Shown here piece after piece: positions 1 through 12,040 of a stretch of 64,000 bases of DNA (the first letter of the stretch is position 1; each line of letters opens with the position of its first letter). The notes beneath the pieces were generated by a model, which made no database searches, had not been told where the DNA came from, and worked only from the letters and a program-made list of their open reading frames with translations. The DNA lies in contig BLZA01000021.1 in assembly GCA_013423385.1 (NCBI GenBank), positions 248,001 through 312,000 on the forward strand. The letters are read 5' to 3'. The DNA is from Naganishia liquefaciens (taxonomy: Eukaryota; Basidiomycota; Tremellomycetes; Filobasidiales; Filobasidiaceae). The position numbers and the translations under genes were made by a program.

Positions 1-2050
1 CCACACTCGTCTTGCGGTCTCACGATCAGCCGCCGAAGCCCAACGTGACCCAAAGCGCGCTTTGGCGATGGCTTCCGTCACCAGTCCGGTAGGCTCCGGT
101 CCAAGTCTCGACATTCCGATGTTCTGGGCGACCTGTTATTGGCGAGGCATCAGGTCCAAATCGAGGGATCAGCAGAAGCCATCTCACCTTCACTGCAGTT
201 CCAAGAAGGGTCCAATGACGCTCACTCAGATTAAAAGCATGCCAGTACTCTCCAATAATGCTTTTTGATGCGACAGAGATCGCACATGAGTGCAGGCGAC
301 CTCTGATCGGCGTTATGTACTCACATGAACGCTTGCAATGTTTCGATCCGATGGTTCTGCGCCCAATCGATCTTCGCAAACAGCTGCCCGGTCAAGTCGC
401 TGTATGACTTGGCCAGCCTATCGCGCGCCATGGTCGGAATGTTCAGAGCCCGCAGCTTGTAGTCTTCCATAAGGTGCAGCGAGACACAAAGGCATGCAGT
501 GTATAGAGCCAAAAATGAGGCTTGCTCTACGGTCAGTCGGCCGAGATGGCGCCAGTGCAGGAACTCTTGATATTGGGCTTTGAAAGTTGGGAGATGCAGA
601 CAGCAGTACCTTTTCCTTGAATCAGCCGAGATAGAACGCCTTGATATACGACATACTCACAGCCATTCTATCCTTTAAGCGGAAGACACGAAGCGGATCA
701 GATTTATGCAAATCCTCTATCGGAGACAAAAGGTGCTCACTCTTCGCACTTTACGACGGCCAGACATGCTGTCAGCGGTTTTATACGATTCGAGCGGCAG
801 ACATGCACTCACGAAATACATCAGCACTGCGTGTGTTGTCGCATCATCCATCAAATCCTGAAGCTTCATCAGGTCCTCTAGCGCATCGACGCTACCGTCA
901 GGCGGCAACGCTGTCGACGACATGGTAAGATGCGACGTCGACAATCGACTCTTGCTGGCCGGCGTAGCATCATCCCGAGAACGGAACAAATTTTCTCGCC
1001 GTTCGAGATTTTGGGTCCGGGCAAAGGCTACATCCTAGAGGCAAACACGTCCGAATCACTCCAATCACAGTAAATGACACTGTATGACAGGAACATACCT
1101 CGAGAGCCAGAGATTCATTATAACTTGTCATGTCAGGTGACGCCTCTCTCATGGAAATCTCCCTATAGTCCTTGGGTGGCATTCGTATGTATTGGTCGGA
1201 TTGCTGATTTCGGACATTGGAAGACGCCTCGGGATGCAGTGAAGGATGGCTCGTGGGGATCAGTGGGCCTTGCGGGTAAGAGGGGCGGGATAAAGTGGAG
1301 TTATCGATTCGTGCGCTGGGAAATGGTGACATCGCTTGGTACGACGGGCCAGGATTCCCCGATTCGGAAACGACTGGGCTTTGATCTATGGAGAGACAGG
1401 TTAGAAGGTGGACTGTCGGTCTGCCAGATTCTTTACACACCGAAGCCATCCAATTCGTTGTTCTCAGCGACAATGCGTATCGCAGGCTGACCTGCGCAAG
1501 GGGGCTGGCCGGGCGTTATTTTGAGGTATTCCTCAAGTTGACGGACACGTTGAACGAGGATGTCGAAGTCCATGATAGAAGGGAAGAGAGGCTTCTCCCT
1601 GTAGATCTGGATTAGTGAAGATGATCGACGGAATAGATCTCGGCAGATCTCCTTACGGAATCGAGTCGTCCTTTTCTTTTCGATATTCAGCGCATTTGGC
1701 GACTTCTCCTCTCTGAACACAATTCCCGCACGGCATTTGTCTGTGGTAGGGCAATATACGATATAGCATTAGCAAGAGGCTTCTGTCAGAGCGGGGCCTG
1801 ATGGACCCACCTGTCGCATTTCTGCTTTCTTCGTCTGCATTCTGCGATATCCTTCGGTCAGGAATGGCTCGATGAAACGGTATATGTTCCGCTCACCTGT
1901 ACAAGACTGGACGGGCCTGTTCTTCCGCTCCTGTAACGCAATCAGGGATGCTGGATCCTCTTGATAGGAGAAAGTGGGAAAATCCTGTTGAGAATGAGAA
2001 CTTGTGTCAGGGTTCTCGGCGCGGTGAAGGACTGGACGACTCACATCCAT
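1..2050 (-). CDS. Zn2Cys6 fungal-specific transcription factor (3' part beyond window)
   Basis: Nuclear DNA-binding regulator, cut by the left edge. Reading leftwards, a start ATG at 2050 gives MD, then an intron, then exons that join into a complete binuclear zinc cluster: SCTECRRRKQKCDR followed by QMPCGNC and a sixth Cys in VAKC. The linker contains RVRQLEEYLK, a typical short dimerisation coiled coil. The middle part is Ser/Pro-rich. The left part matches the fungal-specific middle homology region: HRIETLQAFM, then HWTLLGTAV joined to AQNIGMSRLG. At least eight short introns are present, and the zinc cluster itself is spread over three exons, one only 31 nt (1811-1841). The start was chosen because ATG-GAT lies directly before a GTGAGT donor and is in frame with the cluster. 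The regulated pathway cannot be told from the sequence. Confidence 0.85.
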
Positions 2051-3132
2051 CTTCGCGCGGGGCCGGAAACACCCCACCGCTCAGAGAATGAGCCAATGCT
2101 GGAATCCTGTTGCGTACGGCGATGTTGATGCGGTCTGCTCAAAAGGTTCGACGGGGGGCTTCGGGAGACTCGCAGAGTTTTGTTGGTAAAGGAATCATCG
2201 AAAGCGGTCATAGAACGCATACTTCAACCAGATCCACCACCATGTGAATGTGGGCCCCGCGACACTGACCGAAGAACCTGTCGGCTGCTACAATAGATCC
2301 CGCCACAATTACCTAATCGGCATTGGGCTTGTGAGGGTCCGAGGTCGAAAGAAATTCTAGCCAACGCGGACAAATCCGCATGTTCCCATGTCTCGGTTAC
2401 GCGCACGCTTCGAACTCGCCCGACAACCCTATTGCAAGCGGCCTTCTATCTTTTGTTCTTCTGCTGACCTGATGAAAAGGCATTCCAACAGCTATTCCAA
2501 CGCTTTTTGGTGGGCGGAAGTTATCCTCACTGTAGCGCATAGGCTCGTAATGACTGTCCTGCCGGTCGGTCACTCATTTTAGATTGTGGATCTGATATGA
2601 ATGAAGATGCCCTTGGCAATCTCCATCTTCTTGCCGCACCTCTCGCATAACATGCTCTCAAGCTAACAGGTCCGACTTCGCCGATTTCGCACAACATACC
2701 TGCCACCCTGCCGTTCCTGCGCAGATCGGTAAGACAACGTCAGCTTTCCACCAAAGCTTTGCTCGGACCGATTTATCAGCCATAACATACGGTGTTTCAA
2801 GCCATATCTTAGCATCAGAGAAACAATTTTTGCGGTGAGGCAATTGACCATAGCTGAAAGGATATATAGCCGGAACGCTCGTTGGCTGTTGAGTGCCGTT
2901 TCCGAAGCATCGGAAAACAGTTATACGCTCCGCCTGAAAGCAACTATAGGACTCACAGATTCCACCACTGCACCGCTGGACCTTTCGGAATCTACTCGGC
3001 CAGACAATCGCCTGCGCAGACCTTGGAACCTGGACCGCGGAATCACGAGCTCAGGTAAATACCGCATGTGTTCTCTCCTGTCGGTAAAGACGTCTTACAA
3101 TAAGTCGCCCCCGTTCATAGTCAGCACACAAA
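2051..3132. other. Intergenic region, possible small unresolved gene
   Basis: Gap of about 1.1 kb between the Zn2Cys6 gene and the next plus-strand gene. No confident gene. On the minus strand around 2590-2830 an open stretch, joined over a possible 37-nt intron, would end in MLCERCGKKMEIAKG, which contains a CxxC pair. This is too little to call a gene. The plus-strand sequence just before 3133 is probably promoter and 5' leader. Confidence 0.3.
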
Positions 3133-4593
3133 ATGTACAGCATTTCGTCTCGCTCTCACACACCGAGGCGGTCGGTACAACACTCCCTTCCAGTGCCAAT
3201 TCCACATTCTTCTGCGAAAGATCTTCCCACCGCCAATGCTCTACGGTACAAGCATCTTCACGGCTATACCCAAACATCTACCGATGATTTGTCTGGTCCA
3301 ATGAGCGTGACGGATAGCAGCGAGGGGGATCACGAAGATTACGTGGTGGACACGCCCGTGATGGATACACCAGAGATGGGAATCGTTATCGACGAAAGAG
3401 ATGGGATCAGTATCTCGTCGGAATCGACCGCATCATCATCGACCGGAACGGTATCAACCTCCCCGCCAGTCTTTCCCTTATCAAGGTCAACCACCATCGC
3501 TCCCGGAAGCTTGACGTTCGGCACAGACACCTTGATAGAGGATGTCGAGCAGGTGCTCGCAATGGAAGAAAAGACGCAAACACCCCTTGTTACATCAAGA
3601 TCTCCCGTCGTTCATCTGCCACCAACAACGTCGTCGTCTTTTGCGAATGTCTACTTTCCGGCAGGCCTTACCGACAACAGCTCGACCACTTCTTCCATTC
3701 GCCACCGCTCGTTCAGTGCCTCACCGCAGGTCGCGCGCAAGGCACTCGAACGACGAGACGACGAGTTTAGATGTCAGACATGCTATCATGCTGGTATTTG
3801 TGCCGACTTGGTGATGAAGGATTCAAATTTCCGATGTAATGACATTGATTCTCTCCCCCCACCATCCGGAGAGCTGTCCTCGGGCGCCTCGACAAAAATG
3901 CGAGGTGTCATTCGCGGCAAGACGCCATGGGCAAGGCAGATGCTAAGCGGCGTTGATACAGACGATGTTACGGGGAAGGCGAAGCTTCGGCTATTGGACG
4001 GTGGAATGGATTACGTCCACTATGACGAGCCGGAAGGATTGCGCACGCCCGGATCGCGTAGGGAGTTGATCGACCTTGAGGACCTTGCCAAGGGCATGCA
4101 AGCCGGGTCCAAAGCACATCCGTCAACCCCTCAATCGGCTCTTACAACGGCCGTAACGACGTTCGCATCAGGATCAGCTGGGACGTCACAGAGCGGCAGC
4201 GTCAGGCGACCCTTCCGCCAAACATGGACTGCTACCAAAGTCGAAGATTCAGTATCAACCTCAGACAATCTCAATGAAGCAACAGGAGGTACCCTCTCGA
4301 CATGCGCCAATTCTCGTGTACGTCTCGAACCAGTCTTGGAGGGACTACCAGCCCCAACATCTGCGGCAAAAGCGCCGCCAATCCAGGATGCACGTCGACC
4401 CCGCCTGGGCCTTGTTAGCGGAAGAGGTCGCAGCCGCTCGCATCACAATCCGGTCAGAACTTTGCACAATCCGACGTGGGGCCTGCTATCCGGTCGCTCG
4501 TGGGATAACGAAAGACTGGAAGAGAAATATGATTACGACGACAAACTGTACGGCCTGGATGTTGTGGAGCGAGGCAGGAGTAGAGTGCGTTAA
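3133..4593 (+). CDS. Hypothetical Ser/Thr-rich protein, 486 aa
   Basis: A 486-residue reading frame without evident introns, starting at an ATG preceded by A-rich sequence. I do not recognise the family. Most of the protein is low-complexity Ser/Thr/Pro with an acidic patch near residues 60-90. Around residues 210-230 is a short Cys cluster (FRCQTCYHAGIC). The mid part holds a more ordered basic/hydrophobic stretch (MRGVIRGKTPWARQML), and the C-terminus is rich in Arg and acidic/Tyr residues (EKYDYDDKLYGLDVVERGR), ending in an RS-type motif. No signal peptide or membrane segment is seen. It is probably a nuclear or cytoplasmic disordered protein. The 325-bp gap that follows, up to the convergent gene, shows nothing further. 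Confidence 0.6.
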   Translation: MYSISSRSHTPRRSVQHSLPVPIPHSSAKDLPTANALRYKHLHGYTQTSTDDLSGPMSVTDSSEGDHEDYVVDTPVMDTPEMGIVIDERDGISISSESTASSSTGTVSTSPPVFPLSRSTTIAPGSLTFGTDTLIEDVEQVLAMEEKTQTPLVTSRSPVVHLPPTTSSSFANVYFPAGLTDNSSTTSSIRHRSFSASPQVARKALERRDDEFRCQTCYHAGICADLVMKDSNFRCNDIDSLPPPSGELSSGASTKMRGVIRGKTPWARQMLSGVDTDDVTGKAKLRLLDGGMDYVHYDEPEGLRTPGSRRELIDLEDLAKGMQAGSKAHPSTPQSALTTAVTTFASGSAGTSQSGSVRRPFRQTWTATKVEDSVSTSDNLNEATGGTLSTCANSRVRLEPVLEGLPAPTSAAKAPPIQDARRPRLGLVSGRGRSRSHHNPVRTLHNPTWGLLSGRSWDNERLEEKYDYDDKLYGLDVVERGRSRVR

Positions 4594-4918
4594 CAGGGGC
4601 AGTGGTCGAGGAAGCGAGACCCGCAAGCACAATCAAATGAATAAGAGGCAGAGCCAAGGCAACTCGCGACCTCCGCTTGAGACCAGATCGAGGAACGTAA
4701 CTATCTACCTCAGCGAACTCAGACAAGACCTGAAAACGGTGCCTGCACCGAAGTCGAATGCTCATGACAACTCGTTGGCCTTCTGGCAGAAACTTCAGCC
4801 AAACCACAACTGTTAGCATCGGTGATGTCATTCGAATCATCTGAGGCATTTATAATAGGATAATAGGAAAGACTCTACTCCACCCGGAAATCGTCGTAGT
4901 ATTATTCAGGCACGCACT

Positions 4919-6694
4919 TCAAAGCCCGTCAGCAGTGCTCTGCTTCTCCTGCTCGAATATCTTTCCGACTTGTTCTATCCACTTGAGCATCGATCCCACC
5001 TTTTCGTATCGCTTTGCATCCATACCCTCCGGCGAGGATAATTGATTGAGAATGATTTGATAAGCTTGTTGGTATCTCAGGTGTTCTTCTGGCGTGATGT
5101 GTACCTGGAAGGAAATTCAGCACTGGTAGTACGGACGATGGGGAAGAATTCTCACCCTATCGCCCCCTCCAACATTAGGCTTGTGCATTCCTTGGACTCC
5201 TGACTGCACCGATCCGGGCCCTCGGGACGCCCCCAAGCCCGTAGTAGAACCCGCTGCTGCGTCCTGTACAATCGACGAACCAGCGGCTTGCATCGAGGAG
5301 CCGAGCAAGGAAGAATCAAAGTTGCCCGTAAGCCTGCCCGCCGCTGAATTGGGCATTGCCAGGAGCGAAGGTAGAGGGATATTTCCGTCCGAAGTCATTG
5401 CTTGATGACCGGTGTCGAGTGTCTGCATACTGTCTACTGCTCCTGAAGCCGCCGTCTGGAGCGTTGGATCCAATTGCATCTGCATAAGATGATCCTCGGC
5501 TGATCCATGTATCGGCACACCTTCCGCGTGTTGCAGGTGCTGCTGGCGCCGATGGTCACTGGTCCCCGCATCTAATGTGTCCATCATACTCCGAGCTTGA
5601 TCGCTCTGCATCTGAAGCGTCTGGTCAAGGCCTGCCGATTCTAGCAGCCACGGTGTCTCCTCGAGCGGCAATTCATCCGGCCTCTCAGCGTAACGTGTAT
5701 GCGCCGTAATGTGCGTCAAGGTTACATTCACCTGAGTTAGGTCCCTTTCGTCCGTAATGATGTTGAGGTATCCGCCGCAATCAAACCGCTCCATTCGCTT
5801 CTTCTGTTGATTGACGCGAGAACGCTTTGCCCGCTTCTCGGCGTCGTTCTGGGCGCAATGAAAATGGGAGTTGTGACGCCCTGGATTGCCGGTGCTGCCA
5901 GAGCGGGATTTATAGCTGTCCCTCACGTGAGAATCAGAAGGCAAGCAGGACGGCAGAGACGCTTTGACTCACATATACCGGTACCCTGTTATCCTCCATA
6001 TCTCTCGCGAGACAAGTCTCGCCAAAGCCCACGCTGCGGTATCCAAGGCCGCCCTCTTTCCGTCGAGAATCACAAATTCCGATCCATCCGCGGCGTCGAC
6101 TTGCACATTGAGGTATGGATGGAAGATCTGCACGGCACGAAGCGTGACTGAAGCGTGTATGTCGATAGGCTCATCGCCGCAATTGATGGATCGCGTAAAG
6201 GCATACCAGGAAAGGTGGGTCTCTGGGAACGCACTGCGGCCTACGTTACGGCGTGTTTTTTCTCGTTTCGAACCTGTACCGGGCGAAGCAGAGCCCTCGA
6301 TAGCTGTTGGTATGCCTGGCAATCTTGCAGCATTCGACGCAGCCATGGAAGCCAATGTTGTATCGGCTCCAGGTAGCTCCGCATGACTGAGCGTCGCATC
6401 GTCCAGCGTTACATCCCCCAATATGACACCGTTCTGGTGATCGGGCAAGGCCGTCTGCAGCAATGCATCCCTTTTACGTTTTGTCCGGCTTTCCTCCCTG
6501 TTCTTCTTGACGCACGTAAAACAAGCTGTGGTTCGGTCCGTGCCGTTGAGCTTTAGCGGAAAGTTGTCTATGGTGCCTCGAAAGGTACATCGTTTACATT
6601 TGATGATGGCGGAATCCGTCGACGGCTGTAACGAGATTTGCTCGATGCGTCTATCGGGTGCGGGAAGCTGGGAAGTCGATGCTTCTGCGTTCAT
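4919..6694 (-). CDS. Putative DNA-binding protein with N-terminal CxxC pairs and a C-C-H-H cluster
   Basis: Three exons join cleanly: 6694 to about 5974, then an exon starting near 5919 (YKSRSGSTGNPGR), then VHITPEEHLRYQQAYQIIL to the stop at 4919; about 555 aa. Near residues 30-65 lie two CxxC pairs about 26 residues apart (KCKRC and ACFTC) followed by a basic KKNREESRTKRKR stretch, which looks like a zinc knuckle plus nuclear signal. A second conserved-looking region spans the first splice site: FHCAQND, a basic stretch, ERFDCGGYLNII and then VTLTHITAHTRYAE. Its C...C...H...H spacing recalls the WRKY-GCM1 zinc fold, but that is inference. The C-terminal half is Gln/Ala/Met-rich and ends in a helical segment. 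I know of no assigned function. The 370-bp gap upstream looks like a promoter. Confidence 0.7.
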
Positions 6695-7062
6695 GGCGAG
6701 GCGACGGTGTTGGAGTCGGGCACGATTGCATCTGGGTCCCCGACACATGATGCCATACTTGCGGGTCAGGATATCGAGTCAAGAGGGGTTGGGTCCACGC
6801 GTGCGCTTGCATTTGGGCCAGAGCGCGGCGGGTCTCTGGCGCGCTTGGCTCGCCATCCTGCTCGTATGGGACGGCAACCTCTAGTGGCGACTACTGCCTG
6901 ATCTGGCCATGCCTCTCCGTACATTCGACAACGATCGCATAGATAATTCTCGATGACAAGAAATTCGAGGACTCCCCAATTCGGCGAGGCTTCTGTGACC
7001 AGAATGACAGAACTTCACCTGTATATGGTTCAGATCGTATACGGCTACAAGCCAACAGGTGG

Positions 7063-10000
7063 CTACAACCTTACACGCTTGCCAGGGGTATCATCTACCG
7101 CATCTGCACCTGTCTCGCCATCTATAGATTCCGTACGATTCCTCTTACCCTTGGCATCCGGCGTAGCGCGAACCATGTCCAGCCACGAGGGGGAATCTGG
7201 GACTGTCGACATTTCCGCCGCCAGTCCGAGCTTGTGCGTAAGATCGAGGCCACTGGGTGAAGAGAATGGATGGCCAAGGGCCGGTGAGGAGGCAACCCAG
7301 TCTTGTCGAGCCGGGGTAGCGAAGGCGAGACGGGTGCCACCGACGTAGGGCGTTGTGCCAGTCCGTGAAGCCGAAGCCTGCGGTGTCGGCGCAGTCGATT
7401 TATTCGCAGGCTCGGTCGCTGGCGGCGAGGACAATCCAGGATTGGTACTCGAACTTGGTATCACTTCCTTCGGTTGGCGGAATGCCATCGCGCTGGCTCG
7501 AGCCGGCCGCCGAGGTGGTGCCATGATATATGCCGAAGGTGCTAATTCCTTGGGTGTAGGAGTGCCCTCTGCCTCTTCCGCCTTTATCAACGTCGGCACA
7601 CGGAAAGGATCGTCCTCTGCTGGTTTGACGACGGTCGATGCGGGGCGAGCTGGCCAGAGATTGGTGCGCTGGAAAGGCGTCTCTTCGCTTGCTGGACGGA
7701 TGGGAGGGGGTTTGGCTGGCCGTGTACGGGTCGCTACGGGAGTCGCATCATCTTCGCCGTCGAAGACATCGCCGCCCGGCGTCGTGGTACTCTTCTGTAA
7801 TCCCGTGGTTATATCATTTAAACGGGACGATCCAGCCAGGATATTGAGCTGGCTAGAACTGCTACCCATATCCCCGACATTGCTTAGAGCTGTGTCCATC
7901 GATTGATGCCTAGCGTGCTTTCTTGCAGATGCCGTAACGGATCTCGCTGGGGAATTCGAGAAGGCCAAGAGGATCTCGGCCGCTTCTTCGTTGGAGTCTG
8001 AGTCCTGCGAACCCTTTTTCTTGCTTGCCTCCGTCTCCGGCCCGTCGTCCGATGATCGGCGAATGGCCGCTTTGATGAGTCTGGATCCCGATGCTCCGGC
8101 AGGAACAGCGCCGACGAGAGAGGCTTGTTGAACAGAGAAGACATCGGCATCGCTGGAAGGTATCGGGGCAGGAAATTGGCTCAAGGAAGAGACCCTGCGC
8201 ATCGGCTCAGGACGTAGCATCACGGGAGGCGCCAAGGAGCCATGGACTTCGGCGTTAACAATGACTGGAGATATCGCACTTGGCGGCATGATCACCGCCG
8301 TAGTTCGAGCCATCGCGTCCTCTGGTGGCGCTGAATTAGGTCGCAGGGGCATGTTGCCTGGTTCAGGTGTCGGAATGAAGAATTGGACCGGCTGAGGTGC
8401 TGATACGACGCGGTAGCCTGTCCGCGGGTCGTCTCGATATTGCACAGCGTAAACTCGCGCGCCTTCGGGAATGTTCATGAAGACCGGCTGTTCTCCGATT
8501 GGGGCTTGATACATAATGCCAGGTGGTGGATTGGACTGCGAAGGGACCATGGCGACCTGTCGTTGTAGCGGTTCCATATGGGGCACGGCTGAGCCAGGTC
8601 CGTATCCTGTCCCTAGAGACGTCTGTCCTGCCACATGCTCTGTCGAGCGATCCGCAGCTCTGCGTGCCGAGTTGGTCCGGCGCCTCGCTGACGGCGCGTC
8701 CTCTGTCTTAACGACAATCGATGGATCCAGCGGCAGTGATGTGAAAGGCTCGTCCTGGTTTGTACCCGCTTTCGAGCTTGTTCTGCTCATATTCCTAGTA
8801 GAGGATGTGGCGACCGTCTGTTTGGCGGAATCAGCCCGCTTCTTTATAGCGCGACGTGCGGGTATCGATTGTGCGGGAGTAACATTCTCGTCTTCGGGAT
8901 ACGCAACCTGTTGCAGAGCAGACGAGCCTCGGCGCACGGGCTTGCCCTTTGCTTTCGCTGTCACGCCACCCGAACCAGACGCTCCAGCTTCTGCTGCGAC
9001 TTCGGGCGTCTGGCTCGCGCTGCCACTTCGAGATCGACTGCGATCTGAACGCGAAGGCTTGCTGACTGCAAGATGATCGCCGCTCGGTCCCGCAGAGGCG
9101 TTGTACATGCTTCCTTCGTCGTCGCTTCCCGATGCATCTTCATCAGAGCTCGAAACATACGGGATGCCGAGTTTCGTACAGCGCCGCCGTTTTCTGTAAT
9201 GCCACGAGTGAGCCAAAGTAACGCAGGACGAGAGCTCGACTGACCTGTCTTTTGCTGCCCATCTCCTTTTCGATTCTAATGTGCGCTGATGTTTCTCTTC
9301 TTCCGTGGCGGGTCGATTCGGGTCTGCGGATCAAATCAGTATCGGCCAGAATTCTGTGAAACCGAACGCACTATTATCCCATCGGCTCTTCTTCACTTGC
9401 ACCTCCAGCTCAATGCCATGTTTGCTCATCTGATGCCGTCGACAGATACTCCTGGCATGCTGTCCCCTGTACACCTTGTTACAATATGGACACCCATGAA
9501 TATGCGGCGTATTGGGATCGGTGACGGTATCACCGGGTCTCAAGTGAGGATACGCAGACGGTGGAAGGTTCTGCTTTTTGCCCGACGTCGTAAGCGTCGT
9601 CATCTTCTGCGGTGCCGGACGCTTCGACAGACCCGTCAGCAATTGTGCCGTAAATTCTGTAGGGTAGGATGCCGAGTCATCCGTCTTGCGGGAAACGGAC
9701 GATGTTGTTCGTCGGTGACGTTTTGACCTGCCCGCGTTATCACTGCCAGTCGCTTCGGCATCGTGACCAAGGATGACTGAGGGATCGATCATGAGACGCT
9801 TTGCACAGGAACAGACTGCTATCGACGCACCAGCACTATCACTTTCTACTACTTTGCCCTTACCCTTCGATTCCCCTGCAGCCGATGCTTCGCCTGTGCC
9901 ATTATTGGCCTGTGGATACTCATTATACGATGTCGAGCTCGTTGCTGAATCCGAAACAGAATACGCACGTGCCGTCTGTTGAGGATGGCGAGAGTGCGCC

Positions 10001-10896
10001 TCGACATGTTGCGAGTGTTGATATGGTGGACCTGGCATCCTGGATACGGTATAACCCGTAGTCACTGTTTGATGGGTCATAAGAGGTGCCGGATGATAAG
10101 GGTTTCCCACATCGGATGCGATTCCACCTATAACGTATCCAGGGTAGTTGGAGGATTGACCCGACTGCGTGGAAGAGTTGCTCTGCGTAGGCGCCCTCAC
10201 TGTTACATGTTGCTGCTGAGCAATGCCGCCGTTGGCGAGAAACGCCTGATACTGATTTATGTCATAAGATGATGACGATGTCGTGCTATCTCGATTTGCT
10301 AGCTCGACAGTATCGACTTCCGACGCCACCGATGCGGAAGCGGATGTGGATCGGGAAACGCTCTGCTGATTGCCCAGATCAATCGCACGTTGCGTGGAAC
10401 CGCCTCCACGGAGTCGAAGAGGGAATGTTCCCGAGGGTCGCATTGAGATGACAAGAGGGAAGAGGGAGGAGGGCAGAGAACTGGCTGGAGCTTTGCGTCT
10501 TGGGGATGAAATGCTTGTTGACGATAGCTTATGTGTGGCCAGAATTGATACGGTATTGCTGGCTGCATCTCCGATTGAGAGGTTGCGAGTGCTTGCGCGT
10601 GCGGGACGCGGATGACTTCCAGGTTGCTTATGGGAAACGACCGCTGCACAATTTTGCGAGGCGTTGATGCCATTCGTTCCCCAAATAGAATTATCGACTG
10701 TATGACTTTCGGTCGTATCTGGGTCCAAAGGGTAGGGTTGATATCGTCTGGTATCGCTCCGATCGACCGATTGCCGTAAAGCGGATTGCTCTCCGGTTCC
10801 GGTGAGGTCGCCGTCAGATTTCGGGCCCAACCGCTGCGCTTTCCAGTCACAAGCCTTCCACATCTTCCTCCTTTCACTCGTCTCTCTGCTTCCCAT
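7063..10896 (-). CDS. C2H2-like zinc-finger protein with long disordered flanks
   Basis: Large gene of three exons. The first long exon ends in HGCPYCNKVYRGQHAR and RRHQMSKHGIELEVQ, a C-x2-C...H-x4-H finger. A 47-nt intron leads to a middle exon (NPNRPATEEEKHQRTLESKR), and a second short intron joins it to KRRRCTKLGIPY, giving a highly basic segment after the finger. More than 650 Ser/Pro/Ala-rich residues follow, ending in a basic DDTPGKRVRL tail that could be a nuclear signal. The outermost ATG is at 10896. An ATG at 10443 (MRPSGTFPLRLRGGG), preceded by a CT-rich leader, is an equally plausible start and would give about 1090 aa. Role: probably a nuclear regulator or chromatin-associated protein; the target is unknown. 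It lies directly upstream of another putative DNA-binding gene on the same strand. Confidence 0.75.
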
Positions 10897-11838
10897 GTGA
10901 AATCAGGGGCGCCACTGTACACTTTGCTGATGCTGGAAGCGTGATTTTCGCTTGGCAGCTTTTAGTATCGATGGAGCCTTTGGCGAGCGGAAGGAGAGGA
11001 GCAAAAGGTCTTGTCGGTTGGACTTGGAGGAGCGATGATCGTGGAGAACGCCTAAGCACGTGTCGAGCTTAATTGGTTTTCGAAAGTGGGAGTCCAATGG
11101 CGAGCAGAAGCATGACACGCAATTGACGAACGACGAATCCCTCTTTGCGCGATCTCTTTTCGTCCGTTTCTTAGGACCCAAATTAGGCTTGATGAATGCA
11201 GAAGTCGGCTTTCGTCGTTATCACTGTAGCGCACGACAGGCAGAGCTCAAGGCATAATTGGAGTCGTACAGGTCATCAAGCTCTACACCCCTTGCAGCGA
11301 GAAAATGCCTCAACACCTTGCTCGCGCGGGAAAGCGAGAGTGCGACCGGCTGGGAGGGCGGCGGCGGCGGCGCGTGACGAGGGGAGGAAGGGAATTAGTC
11401 AGCATCCGGGCGTGTCATGTTAGCTGTCATGCTTGAAATCCATCGCCAGATCAGGTAGATTATGCGCCCGGTCTCGATTGAGGTCACTCATCAGCAATGC
11501 ACTCGTCGAGTGGCACTGGGGAAGGCTCTGACAGGCCCGTTCATATCAGTAGAGACACCAAAATTACAGGTCCATCATAATCCGATTCGATTTATATTTT
11601 TGCTCTGTTTCTGGTGATCTGGCTTTTGACGGGTCGACTGTACTAAAGAGCTGACTGAAATCCATCAAGAACCGAGCACTGCCGCCGTGAATAGGCACTT
11701 GATACGATCAGAGATGTCCAGGAAGGAAAAGTGATTTGCATCTACACAGTCAAATAATGACAGCAAAGCGCAGTCCTTCTCACTGTCCATCGTTATCCGT
11801 CAAGCGTTTCCGGTAGGCGACATCAAGCATCCCGCGGA

Positions 11839-12040
11839 ACGCTGCGGGACAAGTATATAGCATGATTTCCAATCACAGAAGAAGACAAGGTGGACTTCAC
11901 TAGGTTAGGTATATTTCTCTCCTCCCGAAAGCATGAGCCGATAACCACGCCAAGGGACACAATGACGGTAGAGAAGTCTGTAAGAAAACAACGAAAAGCA
12001 AGAAAATAGGAGATCCAATCAGGAGTTTGCCCCTTTCCAG
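11839..12040 (-). repeat. Diverged repeat copy 1 (inverted relative to 19361-19566)
   Basis: Read on the minus strand, this segment aligns by eye over about 200 bp with the plus strand at 19361-19566. Shared blocks include an almost identical stretch around AAGTCCACCTTGTCTT and matching start and end blocks (AGGGGC..., ACTTGT.CC.CAGCGT). The two copies have diverged considerably. Neither carries a recognisable protein domain. It could be a relic of a small duplicated gene or a non-autonomous element. Confidence 0.5.
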
